DNA of 64,000 bases, taken from contig OY969556.1 in assembly GCA_963701015.1 (NCBI GenBank), positions 2,108,001 through 2,172,000 of the forward strand, in the 5' to 3' direction. Below, one piece after another: positions 16,783-25,625 of the stretch. The DNA is from MFD09286-c1 sp963701015. Lineage in GTDB: Bacteria > Bacteroidota > Bacteroidia > Bacteroidales > DTGW01. Made by a program: the position numbers and the translations under genes. Numbering within the stretch: the first letter of the stretch is position 1; every line of letters begins with the position of its first letter. The notes below the pieces were generated by a model, which saw nothing but the letters and a program-made list of their open reading frames with translations, had not been told where the DNA came from and did not search any database.

Positions 16783-17910
16783 CTAAATGTTAGTTTTAAA
16801 ATTAAAATAAAGTCGAATTGTAATTGCAAGTGCAAGAATAATAAATTCAATACTAAATGTTTGCGGTATTAAAGGAATTAATATTAAACTGAAAATTACT
16901 ATTAATACTGATGACAGACAAAAATATTTTTTCACCAAACTGTTACGAATAAATGGTATTATAATGTTTGTAGGCAGGATAAAAAGGATAACAAAATTAT
17001 AATGAAGTTCAGCATGTTTTGAAACAATGCTTAAAAATGTAATAAATATTCCGAATAAACCGAAAAGTAAGAAAAATGTAATATCGAATACTTTGGTACA
17101 TTTTGGGAATATCTGGGCGCTTATTACCAAAACTAACATTATTAAACTTAGTAGAAATGGAGAAAACCAAAATTGTTTATCTTCATTTAATGTTGAATTT
17201 ACAATTATATTTTCTGAACTTACTAAAGGATGCCCATTTAATTGAGCTTTAGCTATTGATTTTTGTAAAATCTCAGGTAAAAACATTGCGTCGTATCCTG
17301 CTTTTTTTTTTGTAAGTTTTCCCATTAAAAATCCTATACCAAATTTACACCAAGGCATTGATTCCAGTTTATCAGTATATAATTTTTGAAATGTAATTTG
17401 AGAACAGACTTCCGGTTTTTTCAGTAAATAAGGATCATCTGTAGCATTAACAATGGCATCGCGAACGCGTGTTGAACAATTATCAGTAAAAAACTTGTAG
17501 CGGTAATAACGATTTTGTGGCTCATAGTTTTTGATCAAAAAAGCAGTTAAATCTAATTTTTGTTGTTTTGTTAAATTCAATATTTGCTCCGTCAATTGCC
17601 GGTTTTCGTCCTTTGATTCAGCAACAAAACCATCAAATGATTCAACAGATAATGTATAATCAAGCCGACCTAAAGCAAATTTAAAATAGAAAAAACTTGT
17701 ATTAAAATCGAACATGCCGTAATTGAATACAATATCGTAACCTCTGGCTAAATCTTTAATACGAATTCCTGTATGACCAAATACCGAATAAAGTTCAGTG
17801 CCAGGAGCTTCAGTTAATATTGAAACCTGCAAACTATCTGATAATTCTATTGAATTGCCATTAATTTGAAATATTCCTAAAAATAATAATACAAGAAAAA
17901 TATTTTTCAT
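16783..17910 (-). CDS. DUF4105 (Lnb N-terminal periplasmic domain-like) membrane protein inside the his operon
   Basis: A protein of 375 residues: signal peptide, a periplasmic DUF4105 domain (about 25-200) and four or five membrane helices from about 245 to the end. Key segments are GTELYSVFGHTGIRIKD, with a conserved His, and FFTDNCSTRVRDAI, with a conserved Cys. DUF4105 has been linked to Lnb, a lipoprotein N-acyltransferase of Bacteroides, and the His and Cys could be catalytic; assignment here is by family resemblance. It sits between hisF (15 bp) and hisIE (9 bp), so it is co-transcribed with histidine genes without an obvious metabolic link. Confidence 0.8.
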   Translation of the reverse strand: MKNIFLVLLFLGIFQINGNSIELSDSLQVSILTEAPGTELYSVFGHTGIRIKDLARGYDIVFNYGMFDFNTSFFYFKFALGRLDYTLSVESFDGFVAESKDENRQLTEQILNLTKQQKLDLTAFLIKNYEPQNRYYRYKFFTDNCSTRVRDAIVNATDDPYLLKKPEVCSQITFQKLYTDKLESMPWCKFGIGFLMGKLTKKKAGYDAMFLPEILQKSIAKAQLNGHPLVSSENIIVNSTLNEDKQFWFSPFLLSLIMLVLVISAQIFPKCTKVFDITFFLLFGLFGIFITFLSIVSKHAELHYNFVILFILPTNIIIPFIRNSLVKKYFCLSSVLIVIFSLILIPLIPQTFSIEFIILALAITIRLYFNFKTNI

Positions 17911-17925
17911 ATTTATCTGTTTTAA

Positions 17926-18678
17926 CTATCTGACAATTATTTCTTTTGAACGTAAATACGATTTTAAATCGGGAATGGCAATTTCTTTAAAATGGAAAAT
18001 GCTTGCAGCTAATGCAGCATCAGCTTTGCCGTTATTAAATACGTCAACAAAATGTTCCATTTTTCCAGCACCTCCTGAAGCAATTACTGGTATTTTTAAA
18101 TTGGTTGACAATTGAGCCAATGCTTCACAAGCAAAACCATCTTTCACGCCATCGTGGTTCATTGATGTAAAAAGAATTTCGCCACAACCACGATCCTGAG
18201 CTTCCTGAGCCCAAGAAAAAAGTTCCTTTTCAACAGCAATCCTTCCACCATTAATATAAACAATCCATTTTCCATTTACAAATTTAGCATCAACAGCAAC
18301 AACAACAAACTGACTTCCAAATAATAATGCAAGCTGATCAATAAGTTTTGGATTACGGATTGCTGCTGAATTTATAGATATTTTATCAGCACCAGCGCTT
18401 AAAAGCCTTTCGGCATCAGCAACTTCGTTTATACCTCCACCAATAGTAAAAGGAATATTAATATTTTGAGCTATACGTTTTACCAAATCTGCAAATAACT
18501 TTCGTTTCTCGTGCGAAGCAGTAATATCTAAATACACCAATTCATCTGCACCTTGCCGGCTATACTCAGCACCTAGTTCAACCGGATCGCCAACATTTTT
18601 AATATTTAAAAAATTAATTCCTTTCACCGTTTGTCCATCGCGAACATCAAGACAAGGAATAATTCGTTTAGCAAGCAT
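17926..18678 (-). CDS. hisF: Imidazole glycerol phosphate synthase, cyclase subunit
   Basis: A protein of 250 residues, a complete beta/alpha barrel. It starts MLAKRIIPCLDVRDGQTVKG with the catalytic Asp-11, has the second half FVVVAVDAKF with the other catalytic Asp, and phosphate-binding GGGINEVADAERLL and ASGGAGKMEHFVDVF. It receives ammonia from HisH and makes IGP and AICAR. Upstream hisA ends 29 bp away. Confidence 0.96.
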   Translation of the reverse strand: MLAKRIIPCLDVRDGQTVKGINFLNIKNVGDPVELGAEYSRQGADELVYLDITASHEKRKLFADLVKRIAQNINIPFTIGGGINEVADAERLLSAGADKISINSAAIRNPKLIDQLALLFGSQFVVVAVDAKFVNGKWIVYINGGRIAVEKELFSWAQEAQDRGCGEILFTSMNHDGVKDGFACEALAQLSTNLKIPVIASGGAGKMEHFVDVFNNGKADAALAASIFHFKEIAIPDLKSYLRSKEIIVR

Positions 18679-18707
18679 ATTTTATAAAAATTATTAAGCA
18701 GTATAAT

Positions 18708-19430
18708 TTAATCAATAAACAATTTCAATTGATCTAAAGTTATTTTTCCTTCATAAATTGCTTTACCAACAATAACGCCATAAACTCCCATCTCTTGCAA
18801 ATTTTCAATTTCCTTAATTTCAGTTATTCCTCCACTTGCAATAATATTTAAATCAGGGAAATGGTCAATTAATTTTTCATACAGTTCAATAGATGTTCCT
18901 TGTAACATTCCATCTTTGCTTATATCTGTACAAAGTACATAATCGAGGCCTAATTCATTATATGATTTTATAAAATCAATAACTTTAATTTTAGTTACAT
19001 CAAGCCAGCCGGTAATTGCAACATGATAATCTTTAACATCGGCACCAAGAATAATTTTTTCAGCACCAAAAATTTCTAACCAACCAATAACCATATCGCG
19101 GTTTGTAACGGCCAAGCTTCCAATGGTTGCCTGATGCGCACCACTATTAAAAACCATTTTTAATTCACTGGTAGATTTAATTCCACCTCCAAAATCGATA
19201 TGTAATTTTGTATTGGAAGCAATTTGTTCTAAAACTTTTATATTTATTACCTGTTGAGCTTTAGCACCTTCCAAATCGACCAAATGAAGCCGTTTAATTC
19301 CTGCATCTTCAAACATTTTAGCCACTTCAAGCGGATCTTCACTATAAACAGTTTTTTGGCTATAATCACCTTGTGAAAGCCTCACACATTTGCCTTCAAT
19401 AATATCAATTGCCGGAATTATTGTTATCAT
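18708..19430 (-). CDS. hisA: ProFAR isomerase (phosphoribosylformimino-AICAR-P isomerase)
   Basis: A protein of 240 residues, a beta/alpha barrel homologous to HisF. It begins MITIIPAIDIIEGKCVRLSQ with the catalytic Asp in AIDI, has IDFGGGIKSTSELKMVF and the second catalytic Asp in LCTDISKDGMLQG, and ends with IASGGITEIKEIENLQEMGV. It performs the Amadori rearrangement before HisFH. It is in the operon 11 bp after hisH. Confidence 0.96.
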   Translation of the reverse strand: MITIIPAIDIIEGKCVRLSQGDYSQKTVYSEDPLEVAKMFEDAGIKRLHLVDLEGAKAQQVINIKVLEQIASNTKLHIDFGGGIKSTSELKMVFNSGAHQATIGSLAVTNRDMVIGWLEIFGAEKIILGADVKDYHVAITGWLDVTKIKVIDFIKSYNELGLDYVLCTDISKDGMLQGTSIELYEKLIDHFPDLNIIASGGITEIKEIENLQEMGVYGVIVGKAIYEGKITLDQLKLFID

Positions 19431-19441
19431 AATTGTAAAAC

Positions 19442-20023
19442 TTAAATTTTTGCAAAATTTTCAAGAATTTTCGCACCTATTCCACCACTCTTCTCGGGAT
19501 GAAATTGTGTAGCATAAAAGTTTTTAAATTTCAATGCCGAACTAAATTGATTAATATATTCAGTTGAAGCTATTGTATTCTGGCCAATTTCAGCATAAAA
19601 ACTGTGAACAAAATAAACATATTGTTCTTCAAGTTCAGGTGAAAACAAATCACTTTTCAAATTCGTAATTGTATTCCATCCCATGTGAGGCACTTTAGAC
19701 TTAAGTTCAAATTTTTTCACGTTTTCATTGAAAATGCCCAAACAGCAGACATTACCTTCTTCAGAATTACTGCACATTAATTGCAAACCGAGGCAAATTC
19801 CAAGTACCGGTTGTTTTAAATCTTTTATAAGTAAATCCAACTTCTTTTCCTTTAAATAGGCCATTGTTGTACTTGCTTCTCCAACACCAGGAAATATTAC
19901 TTTATCTGCCGTTTTAATTTTTTCGAAATTATCAGTCACTTCACAATCAACTCCAATGCGGTTGAGTGCAAATTCAACCGACATAATATTTCCGGCATTA
20001 TATTTTATAATTGCAATTTTCAT
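19442..20023 (-). CDS. hisH: Imidazole glycerol phosphate synthase, glutaminase subunit
   Basis: A protein of 193 residues, class I glutamine amidotransferase. The nucleophile Cys is in PVLGICLGLQLMC, and the His-Glu pair in FYATQFHPEKSG. It splits glutamine and channels ammonia to HisF. HisA separates hisH and hisF, and purU lies 17 bp upstream. Confidence 0.96.
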   Translation of the reverse strand: MKIAIIKYNAGNIMSVEFALNRIGVDCEVTDNFEKIKTADKVIFPGVGEASTTMAYLKEKKLDLLIKDLKQPVLGICLGLQLMCSNSEEGNVCCLGIFNENVKKFELKSKVPHMGWNTITNLKSDLFSPELEEQYVYFVHSFYAEIGQNTIASTEYINQFSSALKFKNFYATQFHPEKSGGIGAKILENFAKI

Positions 20024-20040
20024 TTATTTAATTCGAAATA

Positions 20041-20898
20041 TTAATCGAAAACCACTGTACGATTATTATAAACCAACAACCTATGTTGTAAATGCAATTT
20101 AATTGCCCGTGAAAGCACTATTTTTTCAAGGTCTTTACCTTTTTGAACCAAATCGTCAATACTATCTTCGTGGCTAACACGGGTAACATCTTGTTCAATA
20201 ATTGGCCCTTCATCCAAATCGGCTGTAACATAATGACTTGTTGCCCCAATAATTTTTACCCCTCTTTTGTATGCCGAATGATAAGGCTTTGCACCAGGGA
20301 AAGCTGGTAAAAAGCTATGGTGTATATTTATAATATCCTTTGGATAATGTTGAATAAAATCATCAGAAAGCACTTGCATGTATCTACCAAGAACAATAAA
20401 ATGAATATTTTCAGATTTCAGCATTTCCAATTGTCTTTTTTCCTGTTCTAGTTTATTTTCTGAATTTATAGAATAATAATGAAACGGAATTTTAAATGCT
20501 TCAGCTACAGGTTTTAATGATTCATGGTTGCTAATAATCATAGGTATTTCAACATTCCATTCATTGGCTTTATACCTGGCCAGAATATCAAATAAGCAAT
20601 GTGACATTTTAGAAACATATATAGCCATCCGATGTTTAAAATCGGAGAAATACAATTTCCAATACATGTCATATTTAACTGCAATTTGGGTATTGAAGTA
20701 ATCGCCTATTTTATTTTCAGGAATTAGGAAATTGTCCAATTCCCATTCAATACGCATGTAAAAAATTTTATCTTCTCTATCAACATGCTGATCTAATTCA
20801 ATTATATTACCATTATTGTTATCAAGAAATTCCGTAATTTTTGCAACAATTCCTTGTTTATCAGGACAATGAATTAATAAAATCGCATTCTTTCCCAT
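20041..20898 (-). CDS. purU: Formyltetrahydrofolate deformylase inside the his operon
   Basis: A protein of 285 residues. An N-terminal ACT domain (about 1-85, AILLIHCPDKQGIVAKITEF) precedes a formyltransferase-type catalytic domain with INIHHSFLPAFPGAKPYHSA and TADLDEGPIIEQD, which carry the catalytic His and Asp. It releases formate and tetrahydrofolate from 10-formyl-THF. Its place between hisB (11 bp) and hisH (17 bp) may tie one-carbon balance to AICAR, a histidine by-product that needs 10-formyl-THF; that link is inference. Confidence 0.93.
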   Translation of the reverse strand: MGKNAILLIHCPDKQGIVAKITEFLDNNNGNIIELDQHVDREDKIFYMRIEWELDNFLIPENKIGDYFNTQIAVKYDMYWKLYFSDFKHRMAIYVSKMSHCLFDILARYKANEWNVEIPMIISNHESLKPVAEAFKIPFHYYSINSENKLEQEKRQLEMLKSENIHFIVLGRYMQVLSDDFIQHYPKDIINIHHSFLPAFPGAKPYHSAYKRGVKIIGATSHYVTADLDEGPIIEQDVTRVSHEDSIDDLVQKGKDLEKIVLSRAIKLHLQHRLLVYNNRTVVFD

Positions 20899-20909
20899 TT
20901 CATTGCAAA

Positions 20910-22037
20910 TTATAGAGTTCCTTTGGTAGAAGGCAAAGAATTACTATATGGATCGCGCTTAATTGCCATTTTAATTGCCCTTGCCAATGCTTTAAATACC
21001 GATTCTATTTTGTGATGTTCATTTTCACCTTCAGCTCTAATATTCAAATTGCAATGTGCAGCATCTGAAAATGATTTAAAAAAATGATAAAACATTTCGG
21101 TTGGAACATCTCCAATTTTTTCGCGTTTAAATTCAACATCCCAAACAGTCCAACTTCGGCCACCAAAGTCGATTGCAACCTGGGCTAAACAATCGTCCAT
21201 AGGTAAACAAAAACCATATCGGTTCATTCCAACTTTATTTCCTAAAGCTTTATAAATAGCTTCTCCTAAAGCAAGTCCGGTATCTTCAATAGTATGATGT
21301 TCATCAACTTCTAAATCGCCTTCAACTTCAATATTCAAATCAAATCCGGCATGACGACCAATTTGTTCGAGCATGTGATCGAAGAAATTTAAGCCTGTAA
21401 CAATATCACAATTTCCATGTCCATCAAGGTTTACAAGTACATCAACAGTAGTTTCATTGGTTGATCGATGAACTTTTGCATTACGTAAAGGCAATGCTAT
21501 ATAACTATAAATTTCGTCCCACTCGTCCGAAACCAAAGCCATATGCGACTCCAATCCACTAGATTTAATTTCATCCCAATGTGATTCATCGCCATATAAA
21601 ATTGCCTTGCAACCCATATTTTTTGCCAGAACTACATCCGTTAACCTATCACCTATTACATAGCTGTCTTCTAATTCATAACCACCTTTTAAATATTCTG
21701 TTAACATTGCCGTTCCAGGCTTACGTGTAGGTAAATTATCTTCGGGTTTCGACCGGTCAATTAAAACATTATCAAAATATATACTTTCATTTTCCAAAAT
21801 CTGAAGCATTTTGTTTTGTACCTTTTCAAAAGTTTCCAAAGGATAGTCGGACGATCCCAAACCATCCTGATTTGAGACCATAACCAATTCAAAATCGAGA
21901 TTATGTTGAATATTAAAAAGATTTCGAATTACTCCCGGGGTGAATTCCAATTGTTCTAAGGTATCAACTTGAAATGTTACAGGCGGTTCAACTATTAGTG
22001 TTCCGTCACGATCGATAAATAGGGCTTTCTTTTTCAC
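20910..22037 (-). CDS. hisB: Bifunctional histidinol-phosphatase / imidazoleglycerol-phosphate dehydratase
   Basis: A protein of 375 residues. The N-terminal HAD phosphatase (about 1-165) has the nucleophile motif FIDRDGTLIVEP, and the Zn-binding Cys/His loop of the E. coli type is not evident in RSKPEDNLPTRKPGTAML. The C-terminal dehydratase (about 185-375) has DHMLEQIGRHAGFDL, EVDEHHTIEDTGLALGEAIY, and ENEHHKIESVFKALARAIK, with the Mn-binding His and Glu residues. It serves steps 6 and 8 of the pathway. It lies 15 bp after hisC. Confidence 0.95.
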   Translation of the reverse strand: MKKKALFIDRDGTLIVEPPVTFQVDTLEQLEFTPGVIRNLFNIQHNLDFELVMVSNQDGLGSSDYPLETFEKVQNKMLQILENESIYFDNVLIDRSKPEDNLPTRKPGTAMLTEYLKGGYELEDSYVIGDRLTDVVLAKNMGCKAILYGDESHWDEIKSSGLESHMALVSDEWDEIYSYIALPLRNAKVHRSTNETTVDVLVNLDGHGNCDIVTGLNFFDHMLEQIGRHAGFDLNIEVEGDLEVDEHHTIEDTGLALGEAIYKALGNKVGMNRYGFCLPMDDCLAQVAIDFGGRSWTVWDVEFKREKIGDVPTEMFYHFFKSFSDAAHCNLNIRAEGENEHHKIESVFKALARAIKMAIKRDPYSNSLPSTKGTL

Positions 22038-22052
22038 AATACAAAATACTTT

Positions 22053-23084
22053 TTAAAATTTTTTTAGGGCTTTTAGTAATAAATCATTTTCGTCCTGGGT
22101 TCCAACAGTAATTCTTAAACAACCTGCACATAATGAAACACTTGATCGATTCCTTACAATTATTTTATTTTCGACAAGATAATTATAAACCATTAAAGGA
22201 TCGTCAACTTTAACTAAAATAAAATTTGAATCGGAAGGGTAAATTTTTTTCACAACATTTACCAGTTCAAGTTCTTCTTCTAAAATTGTTTTATTGTTTA
22301 AAATTAATTGTACCCAATCTTCCTTTTCGCTTGATTTTTCAAGTGCTTCAAGAGCAAATTGCTGGGTCAATACATTTATGTTATATGGATATTTTATTTT
22401 ATTCAGATAAGTAATAATTGATTTCGAAGCAAAAGCCATTCCAAGACGGATTGATGCTAATCCCCAAGCTTTTGAGAATGTTTGCAATATTACCAAATTG
22501 GAAAAATTATTTAATTTTCCAAGAAATCCTATTTTAGTAGAAAAATCAATATATGCTTCATCAAGAACAACAATTCCGGAAAACCTTGTTATAATTTTTT
22601 CAACTTCAGCTTCATTTAAATAATTACCGGTTGGATTATTAGGCGAGCACAAAAAAATCAATTTCGAATTTTTATCAGTTACTTCAAGTACTTTAGAGGC
22701 ATCCAATTCAAAATTTTCAGAAAGTAAAACCTTCCTATATTCCACATTATTTATATCAGCAGCAACTTTATACATATTATATGTGGGATCGATAGAAACA
22801 ATGTTGTCAATTCCTGGTTCACAAAATGCACGAATAATCAAATCAATAGGTTCATCACTTCCATTGCCCAAAAATATATTTTCGGTTTTAACACCTTTTA
22901 TATCAGCAATTTTATCTTTAAGTTTACGTTGAAGCGGATCGGGATAGCGATTATATGGAGCATTGAAAGGATTTTCATTGGCATCGAGAAATACACTGGC
23001 ATCTCCCTGAAAATCGTCACGTGCACTTGAATATGGCAATAATGCCTTTATATTTTTTCGAATTAAATTATCCAAGTTTATCAT
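22053..23084 (-). CDS. hisC: Histidinol-phosphate aminotransferase
   Basis: A protein of 343 residues, PLP fold type I. Recognised segments are LGNGSDEPIDLIIRAFC, FLCSPNNPTGNYL, VVLDEAYIDFS and the PLP lysine in LQTFSKAWGLASIRLGMAF. It converts imidazole-acetol phosphate to histidinol phosphate using glutamate. Its start overlaps the end of hisD by 17 bp, which suggests translational coupling. Confidence 0.95.
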   Translation of the reverse strand: MINLDNLIRKNIKALLPYSSARDDFQGDASVFLDANENPFNAPYNRYPDPLQRKLKDKIADIKGVKTENIFLGNGSDEPIDLIIRAFCEPGIDNIVSIDPTYNMYKVAADINNVEYRKVLLSENFELDASKVLEVTDKNSKLIFLCSPNNPTGNYLNEAEVEKIITRFSGIVVLDEAYIDFSTKIGFLGKLNNFSNLVILQTFSKAWGLASIRLGMAFASKSIITYLNKIKYPYNINVLTQQFALEALEKSSEKEDWVQLILNNKTILEEELELVNVVKKIYPSDSNFILVKVDDPLMVYNYLVENKIIVRNRSSVSLCAGCLRITVGTQDENDLLLKALKKF

Positions 23085-24378
23085 TGCAATACTTATTAAT
23101 TACCTGTTTTAGACGAAGTGAAACAGCATTTTTATGACCGTATAATTCTTCCAACATTGCCATTTTTTCAATAGCCGGACCAATATTGAAAATTCCATAA
23201 TCCGAAATTTGCTGAAAAGTCACTTTCTTAACAAAACTATCTAAATTAACGCCACTATAAATTTTAGCGTAGCCATTGGTTGGCAGGGTATGATTTGTTC
23301 CTGACGCATAATCACCAGCGCTTTCGGGGGTTAAATGCCCGAGAAATACCGAACCTGCATTGATAACCTTTTCGCTTAATTTATCGGCATTATCAGACGA
23401 AATGATAAGATGTTCTGGTGCATATTCATTCACCAAGTCCATTAATTCATCATCATTTTTTGCAATAATTACACGACTATTGTTTAGAGCAACCGAAGCT
23501 ATTGCTTTTCTGGGCAATTCAGCTAACTGCAATTCCAATTCTTTTTCAATTGGAGGAATTACACTATCATTGGTTGTAAATAGCAACACCTGACTATCCG
23601 GACCATGTTCAGCCTGTGAAAGTAAATCGGAAGCTACATAAGCCGGATTGCTCGTTTTATCAGCAATTACAGCTACTTCCGAAGGCCCAGCAGGCATGTC
23701 AATAGCAATACCCATTTGGTTAACCATTTGTTTGGCTGCTGTTACATATTGGTTGCCCGGTCCGAAAATCTTATACACATGAGGAACCGTTTCAGTGCCA
23801 AAAGCCATTGCACCAATTGCCTGAACACCTCCTATTTTAAATATTTTTTTTATACCAATATAATTTGCAGTATAAAGAATTGAAGGATGAATTTTACCAT
23901 TTTTCCCAGCTGGTGAACATAAAACAATTTCTTTACAACCTGCTATAATTGCAGGAATGCCAAGCATTAAAACTGTTGAAAATAATGGTGCCGTTCCTCC
24001 AGGAATATATAAACCAACCTTTTCAATAGCAATGCTTTTTTGCCAGCATTTAACACCAGGTGTAGTTTCAATAGGTTTTGTTGAAATTTTTTGTAATGAA
24101 TGAAATTTTTCTATGTTGCCTTTAGCGAGTGAAATTGCTTTCTTTAGTTTGTCATCAATAAATTCCTTAGCTTCATCTATTTCCTTAGTCGTAACAAGAA
24201 ATTCATCCAATTCAATATTATCGAATTTGGAAGTATATTTTTTTACAGCCGCATCACCATTATTCTTGACTTCATTTAAAATTTCTGCAACTGTTTTTTC
24301 CAAAACACTGTGGTCAATTCCGGGACGCTTTAATACTTCCTTCCATTTGTTACGTTCAGGATATTTTATTATTTCCAT
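23068..24378 (-). CDS. hisD: Histidinol dehydrogenase
   Basis: A protein of 436 residues, full length. Signatures: VGLYIPGGTAPLFSTVLMLG, IFGPGNQYVTAAKQMV, DMPAGPSEVAVIADKTSNPA, DLLSQAEHGPDSQV and SAGDYASGTNHTLPTNGYA, covering the Zn and substrate residues. It oxidises histidinol to histidine with NAD. A heptamer repeat tract lies in the 152-bp gap between hisG and this gene, so the operon is not tightly packed at that point. Confidence 0.96.
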   Translation of the reverse strand: MEIIKYPERNKWKEVLKRPGIDHSVLEKTVAEILNEVKNNGDAAVKKYTSKFDNIELDEFLVTTKEIDEAKEFIDDKLKKAISLAKGNIEKFHSLQKISTKPIETTPGVKCWQKSIAIEKVGLYIPGGTAPLFSTVLMLGIPAIIAGCKEIVLCSPAGKNGKIHPSILYTANYIGIKKIFKIGGVQAIGAMAFGTETVPHVYKIFGPGNQYVTAAKQMVNQMGIAIDMPAGPSEVAVIADKTSNPAYVASDLLSQAEHGPDSQVLLFTTNDSVIPPIEKELELQLAELPRKAIASVALNNSRVIIAKNDDELMDLVNEYAPEHLIISSDNADKLSEKVINAGSVFLGHLTPESAGDYASGTNHTLPTNGYAKIYSGVNLDSFVKKVTFQQISDYGIFNIGPAIEKMAMLEELYGHKNAVSLRLKQVINKYCNDKLG

Positions 24379-24392
24379 ACTTATAATTAGTA

Positions 24393-24476
24393 TTTAGTAT
24401 TTAGTATTTAGTATTTAGTATTTAGTGTTTAGTGTTTAGTGTTTAGTGTTTAGTGTTTAATATTTAGTGTTTAGTG
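24393..24476. repeat. Heptamer tandem repeat (TTTAGTR) x12
   Basis: Four copies of TTTAGTA are followed by five of TTTAGTG, one TTTAATA and two TTTAGTG, with no spacing. A partial unit ATTAGTA precedes them. The tract lies between hisG and hisD inside the operon and would be transcribed. Confidence 0.95.
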
Positions 24477-24530
24477 TGTTATAAAATACAAAATATCAAT
24501 ACACAAAACCAAAAAAAAAATTATTATATT

Positions 24531-25388
24531 TTAAATAATCATTTTTTCAATTGGAATAACCAATATACCTTCAGCTCCATTTTGTTGAAGTTTATCAATT
24601 ACTTCCCAAAAATCTTTTTCAGCAATTACGGAATGAAGCGAACTCCATCCTGCTCTTGCCAATGGTACAACTGACGGACTTTTCATACCGGGAATAATAT
24701 TTATAATTGCATCTAGCTTATCATTCGGGGCATTGAGCAATATATATTTATTCTTTTTAGCTTTTTGAACTGATCGGATTCTGAAAATTAAATCGTTCAA
24801 AATTTTTCGTTTCGCTTCAGAAAGTGAATGATGTGCAACCATTACAGCCTCGGAATACATCAAAACTTCAACTTCTTTCAGGTTATTGCTGAATAATGTA
24901 CTTCCTGAGCTTACAATGTCAAATATTGAATCGGCAAGTCCAATGCCTGGTGCAATTTCAACAGAACCGCTTATTTCATGAATTTCGGCAGTTAGCCCTT
25001 TTTCTTTTAAAAATTTATTTAAAATAACCGGATAACTTGTGGCAATTCTTTTGTTGTTAAAATACTGAATACCTTTATATTCTTCAGTTTTAGGAATTGC
25101 CAAAGATAACCGGCATTTCCCAAACCCAAGTTTTTCAACAACTTCAAGAGGTTTGCCTTTTTCAAAAACTACGTTTTCACCAACAACACCAATATCTGCA
25201 ACGCCATCATAAACATACTGAGGGATATCATCGTCGCGCAAATAAAGGACTTCCAACGGAAAATCGGATGAATGTGCCAGTAATTTTCCATTCCCGCCTT
25301 CGAGGTTAATACTACATTCGCTAAAGAGTGCCAGAGACTTTTCACTCAACCGTCCTGACTTTTGAACTGCAATTCGTAATTTATCCAT
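24531..25388 (-). CDS. hisG: ATP phosphoribosyltransferase, long form
   Basis: A protein of 285 residues starting MDKLRIAVQKSGRLSEKSL. The catalytic part shows YVYDGVADIGVVGENVV and the PRPP-binding region EIAPGIGLADSIFDIVSSGST. The last 75 residues (KNKYILLNAPNDKLDAI to the C-terminus) form the ACT-like regulatory domain, so this is the long HisG that needs no HisZ and should be inhibited by histidine. It is the first structural gene of the operon, 12 bp after the T run of an attenuator hairpin. Confidence 0.95.
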   Translation of the reverse strand: MDKLRIAVQKSGRLSEKSLALFSECSINLEGGNGKLLAHSSDFPLEVLYLRDDDIPQYVYDGVADIGVVGENVVFEKGKPLEVVEKLGFGKCRLSLAIPKTEEYKGIQYFNNKRIATSYPVILNKFLKEKGLTAEIHEISGSVEIAPGIGLADSIFDIVSSGSTLFSNNLKEVEVLMYSEAVMVAHHSLSEAKRKILNDLIFRIRSVQKAKKNKYILLNAPNDKLDAIINIIPGMKSPSVVPLARAGWSSLHSVIAEKDFWEVIDKLQQNGAEGILVIPIEKMII

Positions 25389-25399
25389 ATTTTTAAACT

Positions 25400-25430
25400 A
25401 AAAAAGGCCTGCAGACCGCTGCAAACCTTT
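25400..25430 (-). terminator. Attenuator hairpin of the his operon
   Basis: On the minus strand, AAAGGTTTGCAG and CTGCAGGCCTTT form a 12-bp stem with two G-U pairs and a CGGT loop, followed by a run of T. It lies between the leader peptide and hisG, where a transcription attenuator belongs. Confidence 0.88.
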
Positions 25431-25474
25431 CGATATAATTTTTTTAAAAGAATTCACATTTTTCTACATATACA

Positions 25475-25546
25475 TCATAATCCAAAATAATGATGATGAG
25501 GTAAATGGCCTCGCCTTGTTGTTGCATATGTAATGATACCTATCAT
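25475..25546 (-). CDS. hisL: his operon leader peptide
   Basis: A 23-residue ORF, MIGIITYATTRR followed by GHLPHHHYFGL, with four His codons, three of them consecutive (CAT CAT CAT). It ends 44 bases before the attenuator stem. Stalling of the ribosome at the His codons when charged tRNA-His is scarce would favour an antiterminator and open hisG. Weak -7-like sequence (TAAAATTG, 25565-25572 on the minus strand, one mismatch) lies just upstream. The ORF is too short for standard gene finding; the His run, position and hairpin together make the call. Confidence 0.85.
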   Translation of the reverse strand: MIGIITYATTRRGHLPHHHYFGL

Positions 25547-25625
25547 TATTAAAATTTTACATTGCAATTTTAGTGAAATTTATTGAAACAATAAAACCTC
25601 ATCCAACATTTTTCAAAAAAATAAT

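Noticed and set aside
24393..24476. CRISPR array or telomere-like repeat
   Set aside because: The unit is only 7 bp with no spacers, and the tract lies inside an operon; it is a simple tandem repeat.
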